From contig JADJVA010000020.1 in assembly GCA_016716765.1 (NCBI GenBank), forward strand, positions 62,001 through 126,000: DNA of 64,000 nt, written 5' to 3'. Under the pieces are notes generated by a model. The model ran no database searches, was not told where the DNA came from, and saw only the letters and a list, made by a program, of their open reading frames with translations. Positions 16,620 through 25,141 of this stretch are shown one piece after another (position 1 is the first letter of the stretch; every line of letters starts with the position of its first letter). A program made the position numbers and the translations under genes. This stretch comes from Bdellovibrionales bacterium. GTDB taxonomy: Bacteria > Bdellovibrionota > Bdellovibrionia > Bdellovibrionales > UBA1609.

Positions 16620-18248
16620 TCAAATCCCTGCCTTGTTCAACACATCACTCTCTAGAAAAATCTCGCCCAAATTCACACCTTCAAGCCAATGAGCCAGGCA
16701 CTGAACTATCTGCCCGCTTCCGCCAGCTTCCATAAAAACCCCGTCAGGCTTGTCCTTCCATGCATAAATATCAAAGTGTGCCCAAGGAACTTTACCAATG
16801 AAAGACTCCAAAAAGAGAGCCGCAGTGATGGCACCCCCAAATCCGTCAACAGCATTTGTTCGCTCAGCAACTGCAGAATTCAATTGACTGCGATAGGGCT
16901 GATATAGGGGCATTCTCCAAACCAAATCTCCCGCCAATTGAGAAGATCTCCAAAGCCCCGCGGCAAGTGTGTCATCGTTTGAAAACATTCCAGCCACATC
17001 CGCCCCCAAAGCAGCTTTTATCGCTCCTGTCAGCGTCGCCACATCAATCACAACTTGAGGCATTTCACCATGAACGGGATTTACAGCCAAATCCAATGCA
17101 TCGGCTAAAACAAGTCGACCTTCAGCATCAGTGTTGTGAATTTCGATTTTTTGTCCGTTTCTTCCTTGCAAAATATCTCCCGGACGAAAGGAAAGACTTG
17201 AAATTGCGTTTTCGGCCAGAGCTAGATAGAAATCACAGGGAAGACCAATCTGAGTCATTGCGGCCCACCAGGCAAGTCCCACCAGACTCGCAGACCCACC
17301 CATATCCTTTTTCATCAACCGCATAGCACTGGATGGCTTAATATCTAAACCTCCCGAGTCAAATGTAATCCCCTTGCCAACGAAGGCCAAAGGACGTCTT
17401 GATTGAATTGTGGGCTGCTCCGGACGATATCGCAAATGGACGAGGCATGGAGCAGAATTTGCGCCGGCTCCAACTGCTGTGAGAAGCCCCATCCCGGCTT
17501 CGTTGAGCCTCTTTTCATCCCAAATATCAACTTCCACCGAATTCATAGAAGCAAAAAGACCTTTTATGGCGTCTGCATAGCTTTGGGGATGAAGCCAATT
17601 TGGCGGCAGATTAACGAAGTGTCGACTCAAATTTGTGGCTGTGGCCAGTGCCCACGCCTTAGTCACCAGCTCCTCGGGAATCTCAACTCCCTTAAGAGTC
17701 ACTTGCAAATGAGTCTTTGGTGGCCAATCCCTTTTCATTATTCTTTGGAATCGATAAGCCCCGAGTTCCAGGCCAACCAAGAGACCTAAAACCATCTCCT
17801 TGTCTCCGTCGATAAAATCCACTGACAATCGACTTGCATTCTCCTCGACTAGAAATGCAGAAAGAACCCCTCCCAGATCTCTTCCCTTAGAATAACTTGA
17901 TGAGGCCAAGAACCCCTCATGACTCATCTTTCCTTGAGATGAGATTGTTGCGATTTTAACCAACCAAAGGGGACCGCTTTGACCAGAAAAACGATGCGCC
18001 TGGGTGGGTTTGGCTAAGACTTGTTCCCAGTCCCACGCAGACAATTGCGGCTCAATTCTTTTGATTTGAGATAAATACTCGGATTCCTGAAAAATCAGAA
18101 CTCGTGCTTCATCCCTTTTTCCCGATGGGGGCAGTTTGCCATTTTTTGACCTCGAAGCGACTAGATTTTTCAAGCCCTCCAGCCAGCCTGCAGGATCACT
18201 TTTGATCTGTGATGATTTTAGAGCCAAAGGCCCCTCATTTTTCGCCAT
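16620..18248 (-). CDS. M17 family leucyl aminopeptidase
   Basis: A cytosolic two-metal aminopeptidase of about 542 residues. The catalytic C-terminal domain has the family signatures GKGITFDSGGLDIKPSSAM, then MKKDMGGSA (metal-binding Lys and Asp), and NTDAEGRLVLADAL, the M17 signature with the metal-binding Asp/Glu. The N-terminal 200 residues are the less conserved regulatory domain. The start was placed at 18248, where a strong GGAGGGAGGGG leader precedes MAKNEG; the frame is open 18 codons further upstream. Divergent from the EEP-family gene, with only about 90 bases between the starts, which must hold both promoters. Confidence 0.9.
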   Translation of the reverse strand: MAKNEGPLALKSSQIKSDPAGWLEGLKNLVASRSKNGKLPPSGKRDEARVLIFQESEYLSQIKRIEPQLSAWDWEQVLAKPTQAHRFSGQSGPLWLVKIATISSQGKMSHEGFLASSSYSKGRDLGGVLSAFLVEENASRLSVDFIDGDKEMVLGLLVGLELGAYRFQRIMKRDWPPKTHLQVTLKGVEIPEELVTKAWALATATNLSRHFVNLPPNWLHPQSYADAIKGLFASMNSVEVDIWDEKRLNEAGMGLLTAVGAGANSAPCLVHLRYRPEQPTIQSRRPLAFVGKGITFDSGGLDIKPSSAMRLMKKDMGGSASLVGLAWWAAMTQIGLPCDFYLALAENAISSLSFRPGDILQGRNGQKIEIHNTDAEGRLVLADALDLAVNPVHGEMPQVVIDVATLTGAIKAALGADVAGMFSNDDTLAAGLWRSSQLAGDLVWRMPLYQPYRSQLNSAVAERTNAVDGFGGAITAALFLESFIGKVPWAHFDIYAWKDKPDGVFMEAGGSGQIVQCLAHWLEGVNLGEIFLESDVLNKAGI

Positions 18249-18342
18249 TGTGAAGTCCCCTCCCTCCCTTTTTATGTCACAGGGGGCTGTTAAGAACAAC
18301 AAAACCCTCTACAAGGGACCTTATTTTGGCTAGAATTCCTTT

Positions 18343-19362
18343 ATGTCGACCGCCTCTTTAACCAAACAATCATTTCTTAAATTGATGCAACTGAATGCTG
18401 AGAATCTCTTTCTTTACATGGACAGATACAGCGGACAGGACCTCGATAAGGTATCTGAGATTGAATGGCAAAAATTCTCAACTTCAACTATTTCAAACAA
18501 AAACCTAAAGAAAACCCAGGCCCTTGCCAACGCCATTCTAGAAGTAGATCCGCATATTGTTTTGCTTAATGAAGTTGGTGGTGAGGAGTCGCTCAATAAC
18601 TTTAATCAGCATTTTTTGAAAAAGACCTACCTCCCGATGATCGTTGAAGGGAATTCCGATCGTGGAATTGATGTTGGTTATTTAGTCAAAGAAGACCCAC
18701 TCCTTCAGTACTTGATGATCTCGCACAAACATCGACCTCTTGATTTTTCTTTTGATCAACAAAAGAATCAGGTCAAAGATCCCAACACCAAGTACTTCTT
18801 TTCACGGGATGTTCTCGAACTGAGAGTTTTTAGAAAAGGGGAGGGAAGTCCTCGGTTCATTTGCTTCCTCACCCATCTTAAAAGTAAATTGGATCCGGAT
18901 GGAACGGACCCACAGGGACGAAGCAGAAGAAGAGCTGAGCTACAAACAATGGTAAAAATATACAACGAAGCCAACAAGGAAATGAAACACCGGGTCCCTC
19001 TGCTTGTTGCGGGAGATTTTAATGGCCTTGCATACAGATCGGCTTGTGAGAAGGAATTTGAAAGTCTCTACGAAAATTCGGATCTCATCGAGCTCTTTGA
19101 TCTTATCGGAGGAGACGAAGAAGCACGGACCACTCAAATTCAGTTTTTAAGAGATGGACTCCGTCGCCTGCTGCAACTTGACTATTTCTTTCTGTCCCCC
19201 GCCCTGATCGACAAGGTCGAACCTGCCTCTTCATTCGTTTACAGATACAAGAGCGATTTAGGAGTTCCAATGCCTCTGAGCACTTCAATTGAACAGAGAT
19301 TAAGCCTTCCCTCAGATCATTACCCCGTAGTGTTAACCATAAAAAATCCACTCAAGGATTGA
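18343..19362 (+). CDS. Endonuclease/exonuclease/phosphatase (EEP) family protein
   Basis: 339 residues with the EEP-fold catalytic motifs in order: LMQLNAENLF (metal/phosphate Asn), VLLNEVGGEE (metal-binding Glu), FLTHLKSKLDPDG, LVAGDFNGLAY (Asp-Asn pair) and the terminal LPSDHYPVVLTI (catalytic His). There is no signal peptide. Substrate cannot be told from sequence: the fold covers DNA repair nucleases, inositol phosphatases and nucleases of secreted type. The insertion between the His and GDFN motifs (GTDPQGRSRRRAELQTM) is typical of the uncharacterised bacterial branch. Confidence 0.85.
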   Translation: MSTASLTKQSFLKLMQLNAENLFLYMDRYSGQDLDKVSEIEWQKFSTSTISNKNLKKTQALANAILEVDPHIVLLNEVGGEESLNNFNQHFLKKTYLPMIVEGNSDRGIDVGYLVKEDPLLQYLMISHKHRPLDFSFDQQKNQVKDPNTKYFFSRDVLELRVFRKGEGSPRFICFLTHLKSKLDPDGTDPQGRSRRRAELQTMVKIYNEANKEMKHRVPLLVAGDFNGLAYRSACEKEFESLYENSDLIELFDLIGGDEEARTTQIQFLRDGLRRLLQLDYFFLSPALIDKVEPASSFVYRYKSDLGVPMPLSTSIEQRLSLPSDHYPVVLTIKNPLKD

Positions 19363-19381
19363 GTCCTCAAAGGACAATCAG

Positions 19382-19411
19382 AAAAAAAATCCCCAGAGGT
19401 TTCCTGGGGAT
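19382..19411 (-). terminator. Rho-independent terminator of the FKBP lipoprotein gene
   Basis: Read leftward: stem CCCCAG / CTGGGG extended by AT pairs, followed by an uninterrupted T run (the A8 tract at 19382-19389 on the + strand). The + strand reading lacks a T tract, so it serves the leftward gene. Confidence 0.85.
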
Positions 19412-19451
19412 TGACTTAAAAAAACAAAAAGCGGGCAACAAACTTGATCTT

Positions 19452-20204
19452 CTATTTCTTCGCGCTTGCTTTCTGTTTGGTTTTCAGTTCCTTCTCTGTT
19501 GATTGCTTGGTTTCCGCAGAAGCCTTTATGTCTAAAAGATTCACCTCAAAGACCAAAACCGAATTTGCCGGAATACCAGGTCGAGCGCGATCACCGTAAG
19601 CCAACTCAGGCGGAACATAGATTTTCCACTTTGCACCCTTCTTCATCATTTTGAGGGCTTCTTGCCAACCTGGAATAACTCCGCCCAAAGGAAAATTGGC
19701 GGGCTGGCCACGACTGTAAGAGCTATCAAATTCCTTGCCGTCAATCAAAGTTCCTTTGTAATCGACCGTCACGAGACTATCTGCCGTAGGAGATTCTGCC
19801 TTTGCATCTCCTTCTTCATCGATCTTATACTGAAGCCCAGATTCAGTCGTTTTAATTCCTTCCTTGGTTTTATTCGCAGCAAGATACTCATCGCCCTTCT
19901 TTTTGTTCTCTGTCGCCGCGTGAGACTCTTTCTCTTTTCGCTTTTCGTACATGGACTTCATGGCCGTTTGCATCTCTTCTTCTGTTAGGCGCGTTGGTTT
20001 ATCACCCATCACGTCCTTAATGGCCAGAGCCAGTGCACTTGGATCAACAGTGACCTCTTGGTCCTTCATGTTTTTTGCAAACTGATATCCAATGGCATAA
20101 CTGTATTTTGCCTCTTCACCGTTCAGGGAATACGAAGCGATCTTGTCACAGGCCACAAGCCCAAGCGTGATCGCAACCAGCACCCCAACTTTCAAATTTC
20201 TCAT
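19452..20204 (-). CDS. FKBP-type peptidyl-prolyl isomerase lipoprotein (FkpA/Mip type)
   Basis: A 250-residue envelope chaperone. The signal ends in the lipobox LGLVAC (lipid Cys near 19). Residues about 30-125 form the helical FKBP_N dimerisation domain (EEAKYSYAIGYQFAKNM), and residues about 125-230 the FKBP domain (VTVDYKGTLIDGKEFDSSY, then GVIPGWQEALKMMKKGAKW and PPELAYGDR). The tail is Lys/Glu-rich. The protein should assist folding of outer-membrane or secreted proteins in the periplasm, consistent with the many lipoproteins and barrels in this region. It has its own terminator. Confidence 0.92.
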   Translation of the reverse strand: MRNLKVGVLVAITLGLVACDKIASYSLNGEEAKYSYAIGYQFAKNMKDQEVTVDPSALALAIKDVMGDKPTRLTEEEMQTAMKSMYEKRKEKESHAATENKKKGDEYLAANKTKEGIKTTESGLQYKIDEEGDAKAESPTADSLVTVDYKGTLIDGKEFDSSYSRGQPANFPLGGVIPGWQEALKMMKKGAKWKIYVPPELAYGDRARPGIPANSVLVFEVNLLDIKASAETKQSTEKELKTKQKASAKK

Positions 20205-20314
20205 TCACTCTCCTTGGTTGAATCTACTGGCGAAGGCCAGTGGTTTTGCCACTCTACAGAGACTCAACAAGTGGGTCAACAGGCCCCTTACTGAGCGCTT
20301 CATAGCGCAGAACA

Positions 20315-21157
20315 TTAGGATCCCGCAAAACGGGGGAATACGGCTATCTTATCTCGAAGATCTTTTGGAACTCTTTTGTCTAAAATGCGTTCACAATCCT
20401 CAATGCCATGGCGACCGGAAAGATGGGTCAATAGGATTTTTTCTCCCTCAAAAAGGGGCAATCGTGGCAGCAACTCGTCAAGGTGAATATGCCCCCAGTC
20501 CCGAGCATTCTGTACTGACTTATTCTCGTCAATGTAGGTGACTTCCATCACCAATATCCTGCTTTTTCTGACCCATTCACACTCATCAAAAAACTCAATC
20601 TTCGTGTCCCCTGAAAAGGAAATCTCTGGTGCGAGGTGCCTGACATTTACCTCTACCCCTCGACGCCTCTGCTCACGAATCTCTGTCTCAGTCAATTTAA
20701 CGAGATCAGGCCTGAGATTTTTCCGAATCTGAAAAACAGTGTAGCCCAGAGAGGGTATTCGATGCATGGTACGAAATGGTTTAACGATCAAATCATTTCG
20801 AAGAGGCACTTCATCCCCAAGGCTAAGAGGACAAAACTCAAACGAATACTCGTGCCCTTCCATTTCCTGCCAAATCGCCATGATCCCTGTCATAAAACTC
20901 ACCATTGAGGCAGGCATATAAAATTTTGCAGGCGGCAGATGAGCCAAGGCTCTCTGGGAAATAATATAAGGGATGCCCGCCGCGTGATCCATATGGCCAT
21001 GAGTAATAAAAAACCGCGAGATGGGAGCGAGATGAGGAAACCCCTGGGCCACATCAAAAGCAACGTCACACCCGAGCAAAGAATAGTGAGTTCCTACCCC
21101 CGCAAGAGATGAACCTCGCAAGATCCAAGACCCATGCTTCCAATCTACCAAAGGCAA
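20315..21157 (-). CDS. Metallo-beta-lactamase-fold hydrolase, RNase Z-like
   Basis: A 280-residue MBL-fold enzyme with the zinc motif THGHMDHAAGIP (HxHxDH), an SGDT motif near residue 185 and a downstream HLDELL/LTHLSGRH segment. This arrangement resembles the RNase Z/ElaC group, but the long insertion at 160-180 and short exosite are not those of canonical RNase Z, so tRNA 3' processing is only one possibility. The start is TTG at 21157 with AAGGGGG upstream. It lies 26 bases after the HPF gene on the same strand and is probably co-transcribed. Confidence 0.8.
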   Translation of the reverse strand: MPLVDWKHGSWILRGSSLAGVGTHYSLLGCDVAFDVAQGFPHLAPISRFFITHGHMDHAAGIPYIISQRALAHLPPAKFYMPASMVSFMTGIMAIWQEMEGHEYSFEFCPLSLGDEVPLRNDLIVKPFRTMHRIPSLGYTVFQIRKNLRPDLVKLTETEIREQRRRGVEVNVRHLAPEISFSGDTKIEFFDECEWVRKSRILVMEVTYIDENKSVQNARDWGHIHLDELLPRLPLFEGEKILLTHLSGRHGIEDCERILDKRVPKDLRDKIAVFPRFAGS

Positions 21158-21183
21158 AAGAACCCCCTTTTTTTACCCTTAAG

Positions 21184-21528
21184 CTAAACAGCTACGTCCT
21201 CAGTGTCGAGAGAGAGGCTTTGAAATTTTCGCTTGGAATGGTGACGCTTTGAGATATTTCTCTTTCGCCGATCATCCACCTGACGAAGAAGACGTTCTTT
21301 CGCCCGATTCAATGCGATATAAAAATCACGATGAGATTCCGAGCTCGTATATGTCTTCCTGTTGTCTCTCACATTCATGCGAACATTGAACAAATCATTC
21401 GCCTTAGAAAGATAAACAGAAACTGGACTCTCCCTCTTCAGATGCTCAACCACGTGTCCCACTCTCTCCATCACGCCTTCTCTGATCGCCGAAGTAAGGT
21501 CAAAATCTTCACTGATAATATTGTGCAT
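21184..21528 (-). CDS. hpf: Ribosome hibernation promoting factor / YfiA-type protein
   Basis: 114 residues with the short HPF/RaiA beta-alpha fold: DLTSAIREGVMERVGHVVEH, then VRMNVRDNRKTYTSSESHRD, DFYIALNRAKERLLRQVDD and a basic KRHHSKRK tail. These proteins bind the small subunit and silence or dimerise ribosomes in stationary phase. Start at 21528, directly after GGAGGC; the frame runs five codons further upstream. First gene of a pair with the MBL-fold hydrolase. Confidence 0.88.
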   Translation of the reverse strand: MHNIISEDFDLTSAIREGVMERVGHVVEHLKRESPVSVYLSKANDLFNVRMNVRDNRKTYTSSESHRDFYIALNRAKERLLRQVDDRRKRNISKRHHSKRKFQSLSLDTEDVAV

Positions 21529-21683
21529 AAAGCCTCCCATCAAGTTCTACTGCTGTGGTTTCGCATCAAATTCTGTACCAGGCTGAAACCCCCCTGCTCA
21601 AGCTTAGGTGCAAAAATGAGACATCTATGAAAAAAGATAAACGCAAGATGGGAATTTTTTCCTCAAATTACCCCCGTCTCTCT

Positions 21684-22073
21684 TTATGCATGACAGTGAA
21701 TCAAAGCCTGTAGTTTGGAAAGAGAAAATGGTTTGTTGAGATAGGCCGCAGCTCCTTCATTTAAAGCAGCCCGTTCAGTCACCTGATTTCCAAAGGCTGT
21801 GATAAGAATCACAGGAAGGCTGGGAATGGTTGACTTCGATAATTTGAGAAATTCAAACCCATCCATTTGTGGCATGTTAATGTCGGAAATTACCAAATCA
21901 AAAGGATCCCCGTCGCCTTTGGTCATCATGCAAATGGCCTCTAGGGCGCATGATGCTGAGCGAAATGTTGACAGTCGAAACCCTCTCGCCTCTAAAAATT
22001 CACAGATCAGCTCTCGCATTTCACAATCGTCCTCGACAACCAGGATGTGCTTAGCAGATATCGTATTTTTCAT
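21684..22073 (-). CDS. Stand-alone response-regulator receiver domain
   Basis: 129 residues made of one CheY-like receiver: acidic pair in LVVEDDCEMR, phospho-acceptor Asp64 in VISDINMP, Thr in LITAFG and Lys in LNKPFSLSKL. No output domain. It is divergent from a PAS histidine kinase gene 234 bases away and may be a phosphoryl acceptor or shunt for it. Its sequence resembles the receiver of the NtrC-type regulator in the same locus (both have an FGNQ/FGSI-type loop and MPQMDGFE/MPEMDGIE). Confidence 0.9.
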   Translation of the reverse strand: MKNTISAKHILVVEDDCEMRELICEFLEARGFRLSTFRSASCALEAICMMTKGDGDPFDLVISDINMPQMDGFEFLKLSKSTIPSLPVILITAFGNQVTERAALNEGAAAYLNKPFSLSKLQALIHCHA

Positions 22074-22307
22074 TTTTACCCTCCCCTAAAACTCATGAGA
22101 CTTAATGTCCCATTTCTAATTCGCCATTGCCTCTCAATTATCCCCAAAACTACTGACAAAGAACTGATAACAACTCAAGGCCCAAAACGACCACTTTCAT
22201 CTATAAAAAGCAGAATTCATGCCACAAAAGCTGACAAGCTGAATCCTAACGAGTAAATGAAATAGCAAGCTCCCCACCCGCCCACCATCCAATGGAGAAG
22301 CTGAGAC

Positions 22308-23465
22308 ATGGATAGGTTTGGTATCGACAAAGATCCAAGGGTATTCGCACAATGTGTACACAGTTGCAGAGAGCCTGTCATGTTCCTGGACCTCAGGGGA
22401 CGCTTGGTCTATGTGAACCCCGCTTGGGTGAAAACCTACGGGCATTCCGAAAAGTCAGTCCTGGGACATTCGCCACGTATTATTCGCCATAAATATCTGG
22501 ATAGAGATATCTACAGGAAAATTTGGGAACATATCCAAAATCCGAAGATCGGTTTTTGGAAGGGAGAGCTCGTTAGCCTGAGTGCCGATGGCCGCGAAGT
22601 CCCTGTGCTGCTCACTATCACTCCCGTTAAACGAGAAGATGAAACGAACTCTGGATACATTGGCATCGCGCTTGATCTGACGGAAGAAAAAAAACTCCGC
22701 GCCCAAGTCGAACAGCAGGATCGAATGGCAACCATTGGAATCCTCACAAGCGGTATGGCCCATGAAATTGGCACTCCGATTGGGGTCATTCGTGGAAGGG
22801 CTGAAATGTTGCTCATGGACTGCCCGCAAGACGAGCGCCTCAAGAAGAACTTGGAAATTATCGTCAAACAGACAGATCGAATCTCCGGATTTATCAATTC
22901 ACTCCTGAAGCTCAGTCGATCTTCGGGGGACCAAGTGCTTGAATCTGTTGATGCCCCACGAGTGATAAAGGGAGTTCTTGAACTTTTGACTCCGAAGTTT
23001 CGCAAAGCTCGCATCCAGCTCGAAATGAATTCTGAAGAAAATCTCATTGCTCTCGCCGATGTCGCAAGGCTGGAGCAAATCACGATCAACATAGTCGTTA
23101 ATGCAATTCATGCAATTGAAAAGAAACGAGAGACGGAACTCCCAACAGAATCAGCTCAGTTTGTTCGTGTAATGGCCTTCCGCACTGCAAACTCGATCAA
23201 TGTTTCCATTGAGGACAGCGGCTGTGGCATATCTAAAGAAAATCTAAAAAAGATATTTGAGCCCTTTTTTACAACCAAATCAGCCGGTCAGGGCACTGGC
23301 CTCGGCCTGTCCATCGTGAATCGTCTCCTCGATGAAATGGGCGGCGCCATCTCCGTTGAAAGCACAGAGGGAAAAGGCACAAAATTCACTTTCGCCCTTA
23401 AACCTTCAAAAGGCCCAGAAATGGCGGGATCTATCGACGGCTGGGCCACAACGGAGCCTCAATAA
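22308..23465 (+). CDS. PAS-domain sensor histidine kinase
   Basis: 385 residues without membrane segments, so a cytoplasmic sensor. A PAS domain occupies about residues 10-130 (VMFLDLRGRLVYVNPAW, then the PAC motif GYIGIALDLTEEKKL). The HisKA phospho-acceptor is His152 in MAHEIGTPIGVI. The catalytic domain has the N box (INIVVNAIHAIEKK), G1 (EDSGCGIS), F (FEPFFTTK) and G2 (GTGLGLSIV). No haem-binding histidine could be assigned to the PAS domain from sequence alone. It converges on the NtrC-type regulator and overlaps its 3' end by 7 bases. They are the likely cognate pair. Confidence 0.9.
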   Translation: MDRFGIDKDPRVFAQCVHSCREPVMFLDLRGRLVYVNPAWVKTYGHSEKSVLGHSPRIIRHKYLDRDIYRKIWEHIQNPKIGFWKGELVSLSADGREVPVLLTITPVKREDETNSGYIGIALDLTEEKKLRAQVEQQDRMATIGILTSGMAHEIGTPIGVIRGRAEMLLMDCPQDERLKKNLEIIVKQTDRISGFINSLLKLSRSSGDQVLESVDAPRVIKGVLELLTPKFRKARIQLEMNSEENLIALADVARLEQITINIVVNAIHAIEKKRETELPTESAQFVRVMAFRTANSINVSIEDSGCGISKENLKKIFEPFFTTKSAGQGTGLGLSIVNRLLDEMGGAISVESTEGKGTKFTFALKPSKGPEMAGSIDGWATTEPQ

Positions 23466-24934
23466 CTGAGGCTCGCCAAACCAAAATCGGAGGGTCGAGA
23501 AGCAGGGGGACGGGATTCCACCTTCCCTTCACTTATCGCCTGGGGATCATCACTAACGAACCCATACTCCCGTTCCTTGCGATACAAAGTACGGCGATTG
23601 ATTCCCAGTATCTGCGAGGCCTTTTCTTTTCTCCCACCTGTTTTTTCTAAAACATATTTCATATATCTCTTCTCCAGGTCTCCCACTGTCGGTAAACTTG
23701 AAACTGCTGTCGCAAAAAAGTCTTCTAGGCTATCTGAACTTCCCGAGATCGGAAGATCAGTTACGTCGATGACTTCTTTGTTTGTTAAAACAACGACGCG
23801 CTCAATGATGTTCTCTAACTCGCGAACATTGCCATTCCAGGGATAGGTCATGAGAGCTTCGATAGCGGCTGCCGTAAACCCCTTGATCGTGGATCCATTG
23901 GATTTTCCGTACTTTTGCAGAAAATGCCGAGCTAAAATGGGAATATCCTCCCTCCGATGGCGCAAAGGTGGAATATGAATAGGAATTACAGCCAAGCGGT
24001 AAAACAGATCCTCCCGAAACCGCCCTTCTTTGATTGCTTCACCTAGATCCTTGTGAGTTGCGGCGACAATCCTCACATCTATGTCTTTATAACTGTTGTC
24101 CCCAACTGCCTTGATTTTCCTTTCTTGCAAGACTCTCAGTATTTTAGCCTGCAAAGACATGTCTAAATCACCGATCTCATCAAGAAAAAGAGTTCCTCCC
24201 TCGGCTTCTTCGAAAAGTCCGCGCTTGCGAACTATAGCTCCCGTAAAGGACCCCTTTGCATGTCCAAAAAGCTCAGACTCTAGAAGATTTTCGGGAATCG
24301 CCGTGCAGTTGATCGCGACAAAGGCTTTCTCTGCTCTCGCTCCACTTTCGTGGATGGCCCGAGCCACAATCTCCTTACCAGTTCCACTTTCACCCGTGAT
24401 CAAAACATTTGCCGTTGCTCTCGATACCCTTTCAATCAAATCAAAGACTGCGTGCATCGACTTGGACTTACCTATCAATTTTCCCGTCGCCACGCTCTTT
24501 TGAACTTCTGAACGCAACACCTGGTTCTCAATTTTGAGACGACGTATCTGAATCGCGCGCAGAATCCTCACCTCCAACTCACCCAACTTAAATGGCTTCA
24601 CAATGTAATCGAAAGCACCCACGCGAGTCGCCTCAATCGCAGATTCAATACTTCCAAATGCTGTTACGAGAATCACCGGAACCTCAGGGGCAAATTTCCT
24701 CATTCTCTCTACCAGTTCAATGCCATCCATTTCGGGCATTTGAATATCGCAAAGAATCGTGTCGACCGACTCCAGATGCCCTTCCTTGTCTGAAGTTGCC
24801 TTCAAATACTCAAAGGCCTTGGTTGCCAAAGGAAATGCCACGACTTCAAACCCAGCACGAGAAAGAAACTCGTTCACCATGGTTCTCATCTCACCATCAT
24901 CGTCTATAAGAACAATTCTTCCTTTATTAGACAT
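23459..24934 (-). CDS. NtrC-family sigma-54-dependent response regulator
   Basis: 491 residues. Receiver domain 1-125 with Asp63 (CDIQMPEMDG) and Lys in IVKPFKLGEL. The AAA+ domain has Walker A GESGTGKE (181-188), the sigma-54 contact loop GSFTGA (228-233, a Ser variant of GAFTGA), Walker B TLFLDEIGDLD and the sensor segment LFYRLAVIPIHIPPLRHR. The Fis-type DNA-binding helix-turn-helix ends the protein (GGRKEKASQILGINRRTLYR). It activates sigma-54 promoters when phosphorylated. The gene is divergent from the cbb3 cluster, which makes that cluster a candidate target, although no clear GG-N10-GC site was found in the 207-base gap. Confidence 0.93.
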   Translation of the reverse strand: MSNKGRIVLIDDDGEMRTMVNEFLSRAGFEVVAFPLATKAFEYLKATSDKEGHLESVDTILCDIQMPEMDGIELVERMRKFAPEVPVILVTAFGSIESAIEATRVGAFDYIVKPFKLGELEVRILRAIQIRRLKIENQVLRSEVQKSVATGKLIGKSKSMHAVFDLIERVSRATANVLITGESGTGKEIVARAIHESGARAEKAFVAINCTAIPENLLESELFGHAKGSFTGAIVRKRGLFEEAEGGTLFLDEIGDLDMSLQAKILRVLQERKIKAVGDNSYKDIDVRIVAATHKDLGEAIKEGRFREDLFYRLAVIPIHIPPLRHRREDIPILARHFLQKYGKSNGSTIKGFTAAAIEALMTYPWNGNVRELENIIERVVVLTNKEVIDVTDLPISGSSDSLEDFFATAVSSLPTVGDLEKRYMKYVLEKTGGRKEKASQILGINRRTLYRKEREYGFVSDDPQAISEGKVESRPPASRPSDFGLASLSY

Positions 24935-25141
24935 GAGACTTTTTTACTCCTTGTTAAAGTTTCAAAACAAAAAGTGAGCTATTTTTTCCCACTCAATATC
25001 TTTATATCACTTCAATTGCATCTGGTATGCTAAATGAGCACAGCGCGTGCCAATAAGAAAATCGCAAAAACGAGTAAAGGCCTCATTCCAATGCTGCAAA
25101 TGGCTTGATTTTTTGAGAGAATTTTGGAGTGGAGGCGTATT

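Noticed and set aside
16856..17326. Rightward 156-codon frame opposite the aminopeptidase
   Set aside because: It mirrors the coding strand of a strongly conserved enzyme and has no protein-like signature.
20315..21157. Calling the MBL-fold gene rnz outright
   Set aside because: The motifs fit the fold, but the insertion and lack of a clear exosite make another MBL hydrolase equally likely.
22511..23092. Leftward 193-codon frame opposite the histidine kinase
   Set aside because: It is rich in Ser/Arg and Cys, as expected from antisense reading of the conserved kinase core.
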